Shown piece after piece: positions 9,404 to 16,648 of a stretch of 64,000 bases of DNA. The DNA is taken from positions 1-64,000 of the forward strand of contig JAFYNL010000001.1 of the NCBI GenBank assembly GCA_017548075.1. Reading direction: 5' to 3'. A program made the position numbers and the translations under genes. How positions within the stretch are numbered: position 1 is the stretch's first letter; each line of letters begins with the position of its first letter. This DNA comes from Bacteroidaceae bacterium (lineage in GTDB: Bacteria > Bacteroidota > Bacteroidia > Bacteroidales > Bacteroidaceae). A model generated the notes under the pieces. It saw only the letters and a program-made list of their open reading frames with translations, searched no databases and was not told the DNA's origin.

Positions 9404-10225
9404 TTAGTTTTTGTCGCCAATTGCTTTCTGATACTCGTCCCAAAGCGCATCTACAGAGTTCTCGGGCTTGTCGCCAAGGATGTGCTTCATGGCTTTGTCC
9501 CACGACCAGGGCTTCAGCTCGACTGCGGAACGATTGAACTTGCGGATGAAGTCCTTATCCTTGTTCAGAGAGAGCCAGTAGAGGAAATATCCTGTTACGC
9601 GATAGCCCTTCTTCCATGTGTTTGCACGAGGACGGTCCTTGCTCTGGAAGTCCTGCTCGAAGCAACCGCAAGCCACACGAACTGCATCGGCCAGACCTTC
9701 GATGAAAATCCAGTACTCGCTCTTGTTGTCGTACTCTCCGCAACCTTCGGGCGAAAGCTGGTAGGCATGAGTGAGTTCGTGATAGAGGACGCCACGCGTC
9801 TCGTAATCGAGCTTCAAAGTGTCGTTACCGGCAAAGCACTTCTCAATCCAGTTCGTAGAGTAGCGAATGCCAACATGGTCGCCGCTACCGTACTTTTCGC
9901 TAATGCCGTTGTAGTCCTTTATGGTGTAGATGATGCGCTTCAATTGTGGCACATTCGGGTCGTTCGGTCCCCAATAGAGCGTCTGCAGAACTCGCAAAGC
10001 GTTCTCCTGAATGTAGGGAACGGGATTTGGAATGATGTTGTGATAGATGCGAGAACCCTCGCTTTCGGGAGCTTCGTCGTGGAATTCTACGTCTCCGGGA
10101 TTATGTTTGAGCCACTTTTTCTCCACCTTAATGGGAGCGTGGTACTTTGTGTCTTTGAAGATTGCCTGTGCCTGAATACCGATTGCAAAAGCGCTTGCTA
10201 CGATAATTGTGAGTGTACGTTTCAT
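9404..10225 (-). CDS. secreted basic-secretory-protein family metallopeptidase-like protein
   Basis: A 273-residue protein with a signal peptide (cleavage near GIQAQ). The central region carries YHELTHAYQ, a zinc-peptidase HExxH motif at H149-E150-H153, followed by [10 protein letters not shown] (E176, D180) as a likely third ligand region. This arrangement is that of the plant-type basic secretory protein family (Pfam BSP), members of which occur in Bacteroidetes and are presumed gluzincin-like peptidases. It is the first gene of the unit BSP-queC-queF, with a 1-nt gap to queC. The pairing with queuosine genes has no obvious functional reason. The peptidase substrate is unknown. Confidence 0.8.
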   Translation of the reverse strand: MKRTLTIIVASAFAIGIQAQAIFKDTKYHAPIKVEKKWLKHNPGDVEFHDEAPESEGSRIYHNIIPNPVPYIQENALRVLQTLYWGPNDPNVPQLKRIIYTIKDYNGISEKYGSGDHVGIRYSTNWIEKCFAGNDTLKLDYETRGVLYHELTHAYQLSPEGCGEYDNKSEYWIFIEGLADAVRVACGCFEQDFQSKDRPRANTWKKGYRVTGYFLYWLSLNKDKDFIRKFNRSAVELKPWSWDKAMKHILGDKPENSVDALWDEYQKAIGDKN

Positions 10226-10281
10226 ATTTAGTTAAGAGTTAAATTTTAATTCGGCTGCAAAATTACGAAAAATTGTTCAGA

Positions 10282-10302
10282 GTTGAGCGGTTAGCGGTTA
10301 GA
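10282..10302. repeat. heptad array (GGTTAGC type), three units
   Basis: Three consecutive 7-bp units (GTTGAGC, GGTTAGC, GGTTAGA) lie between the coiled-coil gene and the BSP gene. It is short and would mean little alone, but the 7-bp phase matches the other arrays in this window. Confidence 0.55.
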
Positions 10303-10324
10303 GTTTATATTTTATTAAGACTAT

Positions 10325-13144
10325 TTATGCAAGATGCGTTTCCGGTTCTGCCGAGTTTCTTTCGGCGGCGAGGGCTTTTTCGTGCTCCTCCAGTTGAACC
10401 GTCAGTCGGGCAATTTGCATCATCGTATCGTTCCTTTGTTTTGTGAGGGCTTGCTGCTTTGCCGTAATGCTTTCCTGAATGTCGGGAGTGGAAGTGTTGC
10501 AATGTCCGTCTTCCGTTTCCAGAGCAATGATGCGACTGTTCAGGTCTTCCACTTTTGCCTGGCACAAGAGCGTGTCGCGGTTAATCTGTTTTAGGCTGCC
10601 TCGAATCTTGCTCCAGTCCTTTCCGTCGGCAAAGACCTCGTCGAGTTCGCTCTGCTGAACTGGCGGATGTTGCAGGTTGAAAGCATGCATCCAGAGGTCG
10701 AGTTTCTCGTTGTATTGCTTCTGTTCGCCTTCCAGCTTGTTGATGTGAGCCAGATAGTAGTCGTGCCGCCCTTGCGTGATGTCGGCATTGTGGCGTATTT
10801 CGTCCATTTTGCCGCGTTCCTCCTCGAAACGTTCCCTTGCCGTATTCAAGGCCAGCAGATTCTTTTCGTGATAGCTCTTCGCATCCCTTTCCGGAATCAT
10901 TTGCTGGTAGGCCTTCAGGTTTTCGGCTTTTCTGCCTTGCAAATCTTCTGTCTGTTTAGCGATGACCGACGAAGAACGAGCCAACGACTGATATTGCGCT
11001 TTCATGCCTTCCAGCTTGGCTTTCTCGGTATCGAGCGTAGCTTGCTTTTCCGTAATGTCCTGCTCCACATTGAACCAGTCCGTGCAAAGCCTCTGAATCT
11101 GCTCGTAGAGTTGCTCCGGAGCCTTTTGCCAGAGCGAATACCAGTCCTTCAGAGTGATGGATTGCTGCATGCTTTCGTAGATGCGAGTGAACTGTTTGTT
11201 GACGTTTTCCAGGCGCTGACCGATGTGGTCCACCTCTCTGCTGAGCACTTGCAGACCTGTGTTCAGCTCGCTCAAACGCGTATTCACCTCGCTCTTTTTC
11301 TGCTCAATCTTCTGCAACTCCTCGCCCAGTTTTGCGATGCTGCTTTGGTGGAAAGTGAAGGTCTCCAGCTCCTTCTCGGCCGTTTCTGCATCGCGACTCA
11401 CGTTCTCTATGAACTGTCGGAGCAAAGCCGTTCTGGCATCCAGATTCGTGCTCTCGGAACACTCCACAAAAGTCGGGTCCAGTTGGGCATAGAGTTTCCA
11501 CTCAATCACGTCCTCGTTCTGGCGGATGCGAATAGTGTTGAGCGCCTCCTCTTCGGCATTCAGGCTGCCTTGGGCCTTCGCCAGTTCGCCCTTCAGTTCC
11601 GAGAGTTGTTGCTGTTTCGCATTCGCTTCCGAAGCCAGCAGCTCGTAGTCGGTTTTCATCTGGCCGATGAGCTTGCTCTGGTCCAGAATCGTGTCGCTGT
11701 GATAGGGATGATGCGTGGCGCCACAAACCGAGCAACTCACGCCTTCGCGCAGGTCGGCCCGCAGCTGGATGATGTCCTGACCTTTGCTCAAGAGGTAGGT
11801 GTATTCCTTCTCCTTGCAGAGTCTCTGAGCCTTGCCCACCTCCTCTTCCAGCTCGCGCACATTGTCCTCCAGATGCTGGATGTCCAACCTGAGCGCAGTC
11901 ACCTTTTTGCTCTTCTCCTCAATGCTTTCGTAGCCCGTGCTGATGCGTTTCCAGAGCGATAGGGCAGAGTGGAGCATTTGCCTGCGACCTTTCAGCATCA
12001 AGGCTCTTTCCTGAAGCATCAGACCGTCCTGACCTTGAATGTACGAGCGATGCATGCTCAGTTCCGCCTCCGTCGATTCGGCCTGCGAAACCAAGTCCTG
12101 GAACTGCCCGAAAGCCCTGCCCAGCAACTCGTTCTGCTCGTTCTGGCGTCTGACGGACTGCTGATGTTTTTGCTGCAGCTCGGCGCGGCGTTTGTCCCTG
12201 TCTTCCAGGTGTTTGAGTTGCAGGAGCACAGCCTCGCCATGGCGGAGCATATTCTCGTGGATTTCCATGCTCTGGCGCTTGGTTCTGAGCTTCTCCACCA
12301 CGCCCTGCAGCGCCTCCGTCTCCTTCTCCTTCTCGGCGATGAGCGACGACAGCGCCTCCATCTCGTCCTTTACCTTATTATTATAGTCAATCAGGAAAGC
12401 CGTTTCCGTTTCCAGCGAATCGTTCGCGCCCGTCAGCTGATAAGCCGAGCAGACGTGGTCGAAGACGGCAGTCATATTGGTCTGAGCGTTCATCAGCTGT
12501 TCGTTGGCCTGTTGCTGGCGCTTCTCCTGGTCCGTCCATTTCTGTCGGTTCTCGTCCGTCTCGCGTTCCAGAAGGGAGAGGCCGCGCTTTTCCTGACCAA
12601 TCTGTTCCCTCAGCACCTTTATTTTCTGGTAGGTGCCGTGAATGCCCTCGAACAGGTCGTAGCGTTCCAGCATGCTCGATTCCTTCGCCATCATGGCACT
12701 CTGCTTGCCCAGCTCGAAGAGGTGTTTCTTCTCGCGGTCCAGCGCCATTTTCGTCTCGTTGAAGCGCCGCAGCCACGCCAGTTGCGCTTGCAGTCGGGAG
12801 AGACTTTCCTCCAGCCCCACCAACTTCGTCTCCGCAAGTTTTTTAGCATCCTTAACTCGTTGAAGCTGAGTAGAGTTAAGTATTCTTGGATTACGCTTTG
12901 AATGAATACTGGAAGACAGCTCCTCCATATTGAAATTGATGCCCAAATCGTCCGCACCCGGAACCGTCCCCACAGCCTCCAGACCATTGTCCGTTGTCAG
13001 TTGACCGTTGACTTTCCCTTCGGCCGTCGAGCGTTGCTTGTCGGTTGTCAGTTGACTGTTGTCCGTTGACTTTCCCTCCGGCCGTCGAGCGTTGCTTGTC
13101 TGTTGTCGGTTGTCCTCTTTACTCTTTTTGCTAAAGAAATTCAT
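10325..13144 (-). CDS. headless SbcC/Rad50-like zinc-hook coiled-coil protein
   Basis: A 939-residue protein that is almost wholly long heptad-rich coiled coil, with one SbcC-type zinc hook, CSVCG followed by THHPYH. The hook cysteines are C471 and C474, at the exact middle of the chain. SbcC and Rad50 carry such a hook at the tip of two antiparallel arms that end in ATPase halves. Here neither Walker A (GxxxxGKT) nor an ABC signature (LSGGE) is present, so only arms and hook remain. The first 60 residues are low complexity, rich in T, D, N, Q and S, and are encoded by 7-bp tandem repeats, so the true start may lie further in (M72 region). The equal arms suggest an intact headless protein rather than a truncated sbcC. 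No sbcD is nearby. Function unknown. Confidence 0.75.
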   Translation of the reverse strand: MNFFSKKSKEDNRQQTSNARRPEGKSTDNSQLTTDKQRSTAEGKVNGQLTTDNGLEAVGTVPGADDLGINFNMEELSSSIHSKRNPRILNSTQLQRVKDAKKLAETKLVGLEESLSRLQAQLAWLRRFNETKMALDREKKHLFELGKQSAMMAKESSMLERYDLFEGIHGTYQKIKVLREQIGQEKRGLSLLERETDENRQKWTDQEKRQQQANEQLMNAQTNMTAVFDHVCSAYQLTGANDSLETETAFLIDYNNKVKDEMEALSSLIAEKEKETEALQGVVEKLRTKRQSMEIHENMLRHGEAVLLQLKHLEDRDKRRAELQQKHQQSVRRQNEQNELLGRAFGQFQDLVSQAESTEAELSMHRSYIQGQDGLMLQERALMLKGRRQMLHSALSLWKRISTGYESIEEKSKKVTALRLDIQHLEDNVRELEEEVGKAQRLCKEKEYTYLLSKGQDIIQLRADLREGVSCSVCGATHHPYHSDTILDQSKLIGQMKTDYELLASEANAKQQQLSELKGELAKAQGSLNAEEEALNTIRIRQNEDVIEWKLYAQLDPTFVECSESTNLDARTALLRQFIENVSRDAETAEKELETFTFHQSSIAKLGEELQKIEQKKSEVNTRLSELNTGLQVLSREVDHIGQRLENVNKQFTRIYESMQQSITLKDWYSLWQKAPEQLYEQIQRLCTDWFNVEQDITEKQATLDTEKAKLEGMKAQYQSLARSSSVIAKQTEDLQGRKAENLKAYQQMIPERDAKSYHEKNLLALNTARERFEEERGKMDEIRHNADITQGRHDYYLAHINKLEGEQKQYNEKLDLWMHAFNLQHPPVQQSELDEVFADGKDWSKIRGSLKQINRDTLLCQAKVEDLNSRIIALETEDGHCNTSTPDIQESITAKQQALTKQRNDTMMQIARLTVQLEEHEKALAAERNSAEPETHLA
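12987..13116. repeat. heptad arrays (TTGTCNG type) within two copies of a 58-bp direct repeat
   Basis: Runs of 7-bp units occur at 12987-13014 (TTGTCCG, TTGTCAG, TTGACCG, TTGACTT), 13038-13072 (five units) and 13096-13116 (three units). They are separated by a spacer of the form TCCCTYCGGCCGTCGAGCG plus TTGC. Positions 13008-13051 and 13066-13109 form a direct repeat with 58-bp spacing. The whole tract is translated as the N-terminus of the zinc-hook protein. Confidence 0.85.
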
Positions 13145-13224
13145 CTTGTTTCTATGCTAAGTTCCGCGCCTTAACAGCGCGCCTGAGTGCTAAGCATCTC
13201 AGAACTTCTGTTCTCATCACGATG

Positions 13225-13256
13225 CAAAGGTATGACTTTTTTTCTATACCACCAAA
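13225..13256 (-). promoter_or_regulatory. promoter of the zinc-hook gene
   Basis: On the minus strand TTTG (13256-13253), a 20-nt spacer and TACCTTTG (13232-13225) match the Bacteroidetes sigma-ABfr consensus. The gene start follows about 80 nt downstream. Confidence 0.75.
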
Positions 13257-13310
13257 TTTTGGATGTGCAATTGACGCCGTTTTTAACAAGGAAGTTCTGA
13301 ATCCGGGTTT

Positions 13311-13345
13311 TTCCACAATTCCACAAATTCCACAAATTCCACAAC
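13311..13345. repeat. tandem TTCCACAA(A) units with inverted counterpart at 13456-13473
   Basis: Four units of 8-9 bp (TTCCACAA, then TTCCACAAA twice, then TTCCACAAC) are followed 110 bp later by two inverted units (TTTGTGGAA, ATTGTGGAA). Between them is the alternating A+T tract 13370-13398. The first unit with its upstream bases reads TTTTCCACA, one mismatch from a DnaA box. Confidence 0.7.
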
Positions 13346-13567
13346 TAATTTTAATAGAGGTGCGAAGACTATATATATATTATTATATTACAAATATGAT
13401 ATGGGTAATTAATAAAGATAGCAAACAGCGTGTGTCTCATTTTCCACTTGTGAACTTTGTGGAAATTGTGGAAAGTCCAGAATTGTGGGCAAATCGTGCT
13501 GAAAATCAATGCGTTGCAAAAATCGCGTCAATTGGTGCTGAAAATCGGCTGAATTGAGGTGCTGAAA

Positions 13568-13599
13568 TTTGGCAGCGCGGCCGGAATGTCGTAAATTTG
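13568..13599 (+). promoter_or_regulatory. promoter of the smalltalk unit
   Basis: TTTG at 13568-13571, a 20-nt spacer and TAAATTTG at 13592-13599 match the consensus. The transcript would have a leader of about 145 nt that includes a 22-bp-phased array. Confidence 0.7.
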
Positions 13600-13643
13600 C
13601 AATGTGAAAGATGAGAGAACGACTGCAGCGTCCTCGGCAAACT

Positions 13644-13697
13644 TAACAAGTTAAAGTGCGCAATTTAACGAGTTACGATTGCAATCTTCACACGAGA
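13644..13697. repeat. 22-bp-phased array, copy B (degenerate)
   Basis: Three units begin at 13644 (TAACAAGTTA), 13666 (TAACGAGTTA) and 13688 (TCACACGAG), again exactly 22 bp apart, with a linker like GATTGCAATC. The terminal GGTTGTTT signature is missing. This copy lies in the predicted 5' leader of the smalltalk transcript. Confidence 0.7.
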
Positions 13698-13747
13698 GAG
13701 GAAGAAGCCCCCAAAAGCTTCAATAACCAATCACCATTTCAAGAGCC

Positions 13748-13858
13748 ATGAAAAAGAATAACATCTGGGAACTCATTCTCAAGGTCATCGTCGCCGCCAT
13801 AACGGCAGCCTTGACCGCCATCACAACCACCTCGTGTATGGGCAAAGGCCCATTCTAA
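13748..13858 (+). CDS. smalltalk-type micro-protein (36 residues)
   Basis: A 36-codon gene whose product starts MKKNNIWELILKVIVAAIT and ends SCMGKGPF. This is the pattern of the Bacteroidales 'smalltalk protein' family: short, with a Lys/Asn start, one hydrophobic segment, a Thr run and a conserved Ser-Cys-Met near the end. The Cys after the hydrophobic stretch could be a lipobox-like site. Family members usually follow an HU-type gene and precede a phage-like amidase. Here neither neighbour is present and the gene has its own promoter (13568-13599) and terminator (13914-13945). Its function is unknown in any species I can name. Confidence 0.8.
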   Translation: MKKNNIWELILKVIVAAITAALTAITTTSCMGKGPF

Positions 13859-13860
13859 GT

Positions 13861-13888
13861 GAAGAGTGAAGAATGAAGAGTGAAGAAT
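13861..13888. repeat. heptad array (GAAGAGT/GAAGAAT), four units
   Basis: GAAGAGT and GAAGAAT alternate twice, starting 2 nt after the smalltalk stop codon and before its terminator. The same family recurs inverted inside hisS and after cysD. Confidence 0.9.
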
Positions 13889-13913
13889 TATGAGCAGGCG
13901 GAACTAAAAGGGG

Positions 13914-13945
13914 AGCCTCGAATTTAGTTTCGGGGCTTTCTTTTT
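13914..13945 (+). terminator. intrinsic terminator of the smalltalk unit
   Basis: Stem AGCCTCGAA (13914-13922) and TTCGGGGCT (13929-13937) with a 6-nt loop and one G-T pair, then a T-rich tail (TTTCTTTTT). Confidence 0.85.
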
Positions 13946-13954
13946 GTATTCTTT

Positions 13955-13984
13955 TTTGTAATTCAAAAAAATATCGTAACTTTG
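13955..13984 (+). promoter_or_regulatory. possible distal promoter of the acyltransferase gene
   Basis: TTTG at 13955-13958, an 18-nt spacer and TAACTTTG at 13977-13984. The spacing is 1 nt short of the usual 19-21, so it is weaker than the proximal promoter at 14033-14063. Confidence 0.5.
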
Positions 13985-14032
13985 ACTTCGTCGAACTTAC
14001 TCCCGCTCAACAATAAAAATAAATGAATTTAT

Positions 14033-14063
14033 TTTGTATTGTATTCACTTATTCGTAACTTTG
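14033..14063 (+). promoter_or_regulatory. proximal promoter of the acyltransferase gene
   Basis: TTTG at 14033-14036, a 19-nt spacer and TAACTTTG at 14056-14063 match the consensus exactly. Positions 14045-14066 are identical over 22 bp to the cysD promoter at 50261-50282. Confidence 0.8.
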
Positions 14064-14084
14064 CAGAAGCAAAGCTTCTTTTTT

Positions 14085-15215
14085 ATGGATAAACCAAGGT
14101 ATGATATTCTGGATGGGTTGCGCGGGGTGGCGGCGGTGATGGTGCTGCTGTACCATGTCTTCAACGATGCGAAGAGCTTCTTCGTGTGGCCGACGCCTGT
14201 CAACGAGTTCTTTCATAGTTTCCTGGCTGTCGATTTCTTCTTCATCCTGTCGGGCTTCGTGATGGGCTACGCTTATGACGAGAAATTGAAGGCCTCAACC
14301 CTGACTCTAAGCGGTTTCGTGAAGCGGAGGCTCATCCGATTGCATCCGATGATTGTGATGGGAGTGCTGGTGGGAGTGGTCTGCTTCGCCTTGCAAGGCA
14401 TGACGAAATGGAGCGGGGAGGAGGTTACCGTCCGTGCTTTGATGTGGGCGACTTTGCTGGGGCTCTTCATGATTCCTTCGCCGGCAAGCATGGATGTGCG
14501 GGGCAACACGGAAATCTTCCCGCTGAACGGCCCGCAATGGTCGCTCTTCTTCGAGTACATCGGCAGTCTGCTCTACGGCCTTTTCCTGCACCGACTCTCT
14601 ACGAAATGGCTGAGGGTGTGGGTGGCTTGCAGCATTGTGACGATAGCTGGTTATGCGCTGATGATTGAGGACGGCGGGATTGCCTACGGCTGGTCGTCGG
14701 AACCTGCGAACCTGTGCGGCGGTGCGCTCAGGATGCTCTATGCCTATCCCATGGGACTTTTGATGGCAAGGGTGTTCCGTGAACGACAGCCAAAGCCTCT
14801 GCACGGCCACGTTTTCCTCTATTGCAGTCTGGCGCTCGTGGTGCTCCTGGGACTGCCTTTTGTGGGTAGCAAAGACGGGGAGTCGATTTATCAGCTGGTC
14901 TGCATCTTCTCGTTCTTCCCGACCATTATCTGGTACGGCGCAAGAGGCATGGTGACGGGCAAGAGTAGGGGGGCAGTCTCCATTCTGGGCCGTTTGTCCT
15001 ATCCGCTCTATGCCGTCCATTTCCCGCTGGTTTACCTCTACATCTCTTGGGTTCAGAAGAGCGGATTCTCCTACGAAACGAGCGCGCAGCCGTGGCTGGC
15101 AGCCATCATCACCATCGTGGCAGCGCTGTTCCTGGCTCTGCTTTGCATGTTCTTCTACGACGAACCGGTGCGGAAATGGCTCAATTCGAGAAAAACTCTA
15201 AACTCTAAACCCTAA
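14085..15215 (+). CDS. acyltransferase 3 family membrane protein (OafA/YrhL type)
   Basis: A 376-residue integral membrane protein with about 10 hydrophobic segments. It opens with the family signature YDILDGLRGVAAVMVLLYHV and the RxxRxxP-like KRRLIRLHP around residue 83. Such proteins transfer acetyl or other acyl groups to cell-surface sugars (O-antigen, exopolysaccharide, peptidoglycan). The ATG at 14085 is chosen because upstream codons overlap the promoter. The last seven residues, KTLNSKP, and the stop codon are encoded by a 7-bp tandem array that continues into the hisS promoter. The acceptor substrate cannot be read from the sequence. Confidence 0.88.
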   Translation: MDKPRYDILDGLRGVAAVMVLLYHVFNDAKSFFVWPTPVNEFFHSFLAVDFFFILSGFVMGYAYDEKLKASTLTLSGFVKRRLIRLHPMIVMGVLVGVVCFALQGMTKWSGEEVTVRALMWATLLGLFMIPSPASMDVRGNTEIFPLNGPQWSLFFEYIGSLLYGLFLHRLSTKWLRVWVACSIVTIAGYALMIEDGGIAYGWSSEPANLCGGALRMLYAYPMGLLMARVFRERQPKPLHGHVFLYCSLALVVLLGLPFVGSKDGESIYQLVCIFSFFPTIIWYGARGMVTGKSRGAVSILGRLSYPLYAVHFPLVYLYISWVQKSGFSYETSAQPWLAAIITIVAALFLALLCMFFYDEPVRKWLNSRKTLNSKP

Positions 15216-15227
15216 ACTCTAAACTTT
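15193..15227. repeat. heptad array (AAACTCT type), five units
   Basis: AAACTCT, AAACTCT, AAACCCT, AAACTCT and AAACTTT run from the last acyltransferase codons across its stop (15213-15215) to just before the hisS -7 box. The array fills the place where a -33 box would be. Confidence 0.92.
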
Positions 15228-15233
15228 TTTTTG

Positions 15234-15241
15234 TACCTTTG
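15234..15241 (+). promoter_or_regulatory. -7 box (TACCTTTG) of hisS
   Basis: TTTTGTACCTTTGCA at this place is identical to the sequence before the DUF3127 gene (41034-41047 region). No TTTG lies 19-21 nt upstream because the heptad array is there. Confidence 0.65.
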
Positions 15242-15270
15242 CACGCGAAATTAGAATAAAGGAACAGATT

Positions 15271-16629
15271 ATGGCACAAAAACCAAGCATACCAAAGGGA
15301 ACGCGCGACTTCGGACCACAGGAAATGTCGCGCCGCAACTATATCTTCAATACCATTCGCGAGGTCTATTCGCTCTATGGCTTCCAGCAAATCGAGACGC
15401 CTGCAATGGAGAACCTCTCAACCCTGATGGGCAAGTACGGCGAAGAAGGCGACAAGTTGCTCTTCAAGATCCTGAACAGCGGCGATTTCCTGCGCGGAAT
15501 ATCTTCCGAAGACCTTGCAAACGGAGCAACCGGACACTTGGCTGCCCAGCTTTGCGAAAAGGGCTTGAGGTACGATTTGACGGTACCTTTCGCTCGTTAT
15601 GTGGTTCAGCACAGAGAGGAGTTGACTTTGCCGTTCCGCCGCTATCAGATTCAACCTGTCTGGCGAGCCGACCGTCCGCAGAAAGGCCGCTATCGCGAGT
15701 TCTATCAGTGCGATGCCGATGTGGTGGGAAGCGACTCGCTGCTCTGCGAAGTGGAGTTGATGCAAATCATCGACGAGGTGTTCCGCCGGTTTGGCATTCG
15801 CGTCTGCATCAAGATTAACAACCGCAAAATCCTCTCCGGAATAGCCGAAATGATTGGCGAGGCCGACAAGATTGTGGACATTACGGTTGCCATAGACAAG
15901 CTCGACAAGATTGGCCTCGACGCCGTGAACGAAGAGCTTCGCGAGGACGGAATCAGCGAGGAAGCCATCCAGAAACTGCAGCCCATCATCAACCTCAGCG
16001 GAACGAACGACGAGAAGATTGCCACAATGCGCAAAGTGCTGCAAGACAGCGAGATAGGGCAGAAAGGCCTGGACGAAGTGGAGTATGTCTTAAGGAATTC
16101 TTCACTCTTCATTCTTCACTCTTCACTTGAATTAGACCTTACGCTTGCTCGCGGACTCAACTACTATACGGGTTGCATCTTCGAGGTGAAGGCTCTGGAT
16201 GTCGAGATTGGTTCGATAACTGGTGGCGGTCGATACGACAACCTGACTGGCATCTTCGGAATGCCTGGCTTGAGTGGAGTAGGGATTAGCTTTGGTGCCG
16301 ACCGCATCTACGATGTCCTGAACCAGCTGAACCTCTATCCCGAAGAAGTGACGACGGCAACTCAGGTGCTCTTCATCAACTTCGGCGAGAAGGAAACGGA
16401 TTACTCACTTCCTATCCTTAAGCAGCTTCGCGAACAGGGAATCCGTTGCGAAATCTATCCAGATGCCAGCAAGATGAAGAAGCAAATGCAATATGCCAAC
16501 CAGAAGGGCATTCCGTTCGTCATCATGACTGGCGAGACGGAAATGGCGGAAGGAAAAGTCATGCTCAAGAACATGACAACCGGCGAACAGAAACTCGTAA
16601 AGCCAGAAGAAATCATCCCTAATCTCTAA
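15271..16629 (+). CDS. hisS: histidine-tRNA ligase
   Basis: A 452-residue class II aminoacyl-tRNA synthetase charging tRNA-His. Motif 2 is visible ([19 protein letters not shown]), as are the histidine-specific [10 protein letters not shown] and GGGRYDNL, and a C-terminal anticodon-binding domain follows (about residues 360-452). Residues 277-286, just before the [10 protein letters not shown] motif, are encoded by four 7-bp repeat units (16100-16127) that give [10 protein letters not shown]. The family is variable in length at this point, so the enzyme is probably functional. The final codons and stop also lie in another heptad array (16617-16644). It heads a co-directional run to lpxH. Confidence 0.95.
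   Translation: MAQKPSIPKGTRDFGPQEMSRRNYIFNTIREVYSLYGFQQIETPAMENLSTLMGKYGEEGDKLLFKILNSGDFLRGISSEDLANGATGHLAAQLCEKGLRYDLTVPFARYVVQHREELTLPFRRYQIQPVWRADRPQKGRYREFYQCDADVVGSDSLLCEVELMQIIDEVFRRFGIRVCIKINNRKILSGIAEMIGEADKIVDITVAIDKLDKIGLDAVNEELREDGISEEAIQKLQPIINLSGTNDEKIATMRKVLQDSEIGQKGLDEVEYVLRNSSLFILHSSLELDLTLARGLNYYTGCIFEVKALDVEIGSITGGGRYDNLTGIFGMPGLSGVGISFGADRIYDVLNQLNLYPEEVTTATQVLFINFGEKETDYSLPILKQLREQGIRCEIYPDASKMKKQMQYANQKGIPFVIMTGETEMAEGKVMLKNMTTGEQKLVKPEEIIPNL
16100..16127. repeat. heptad array (CTTCACT type) inside hisS, four units
   Basis: CTTCACT, CTTCATT, CTTCACT, CTTCACT in direct tandem, the reverse complement of the GAAGAGT/GAAGAAT family. It is translated in frame as part of the histidine-tRNA ligase. 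Confidence 0.92.
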
Positions 16630-16644
16630 TCCCTAATCTCTAAT
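16617..16644. repeat. heptad array (CCCTAAT/CTCTAAT), four units
   Basis: CCCTAAT and CTCTAAT alternate twice, covering the last codons and stop of hisS (16627-16629) and ending 4 nt before the start of the next gene. The same family lies before cysC. Confidence 0.92.
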
Positions 16645-16648
16645 CCGA

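Larger units (their letters stand above)
13145..13747. other. 603-bp gene-free stretch between zinc-hook and smalltalk genes
   Basis: I see no credible protein here; a 111-codon frame at 13222-13557 is low-complexity and runs through repeats. The stretch holds two outward promoters (13225-13256 minus, 13568-13599 plus), tandem TTCCACAA units with an inverted counterpart, an A+T tract at 13370-13398, three copies of GTGCTGAAA (13497, 13532, 13558 regions), and a 22-bp-phased array. Confidence 0.8.

Noticed and set aside
13222..13557. 111-codon plus-strand frame in the gene-free stretch
   Set aside because: It runs through the TTCCACAA repeats and an A+T tract, its first codons overlap the zinc-hook promoter, and the product (repeated PQIPQIP, YIYYYI) shows no protein-like pattern.
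14065..14084. Hairpin AGAAGC-AAA-GCTTCT with six T before the acyltransferase ATG, as an attenuator
   Set aside because: The predicted transcription start (a few bases after TAACTTTG at 14056-14063) falls within the 5' arm, so the full hairpin would not be transcribed.
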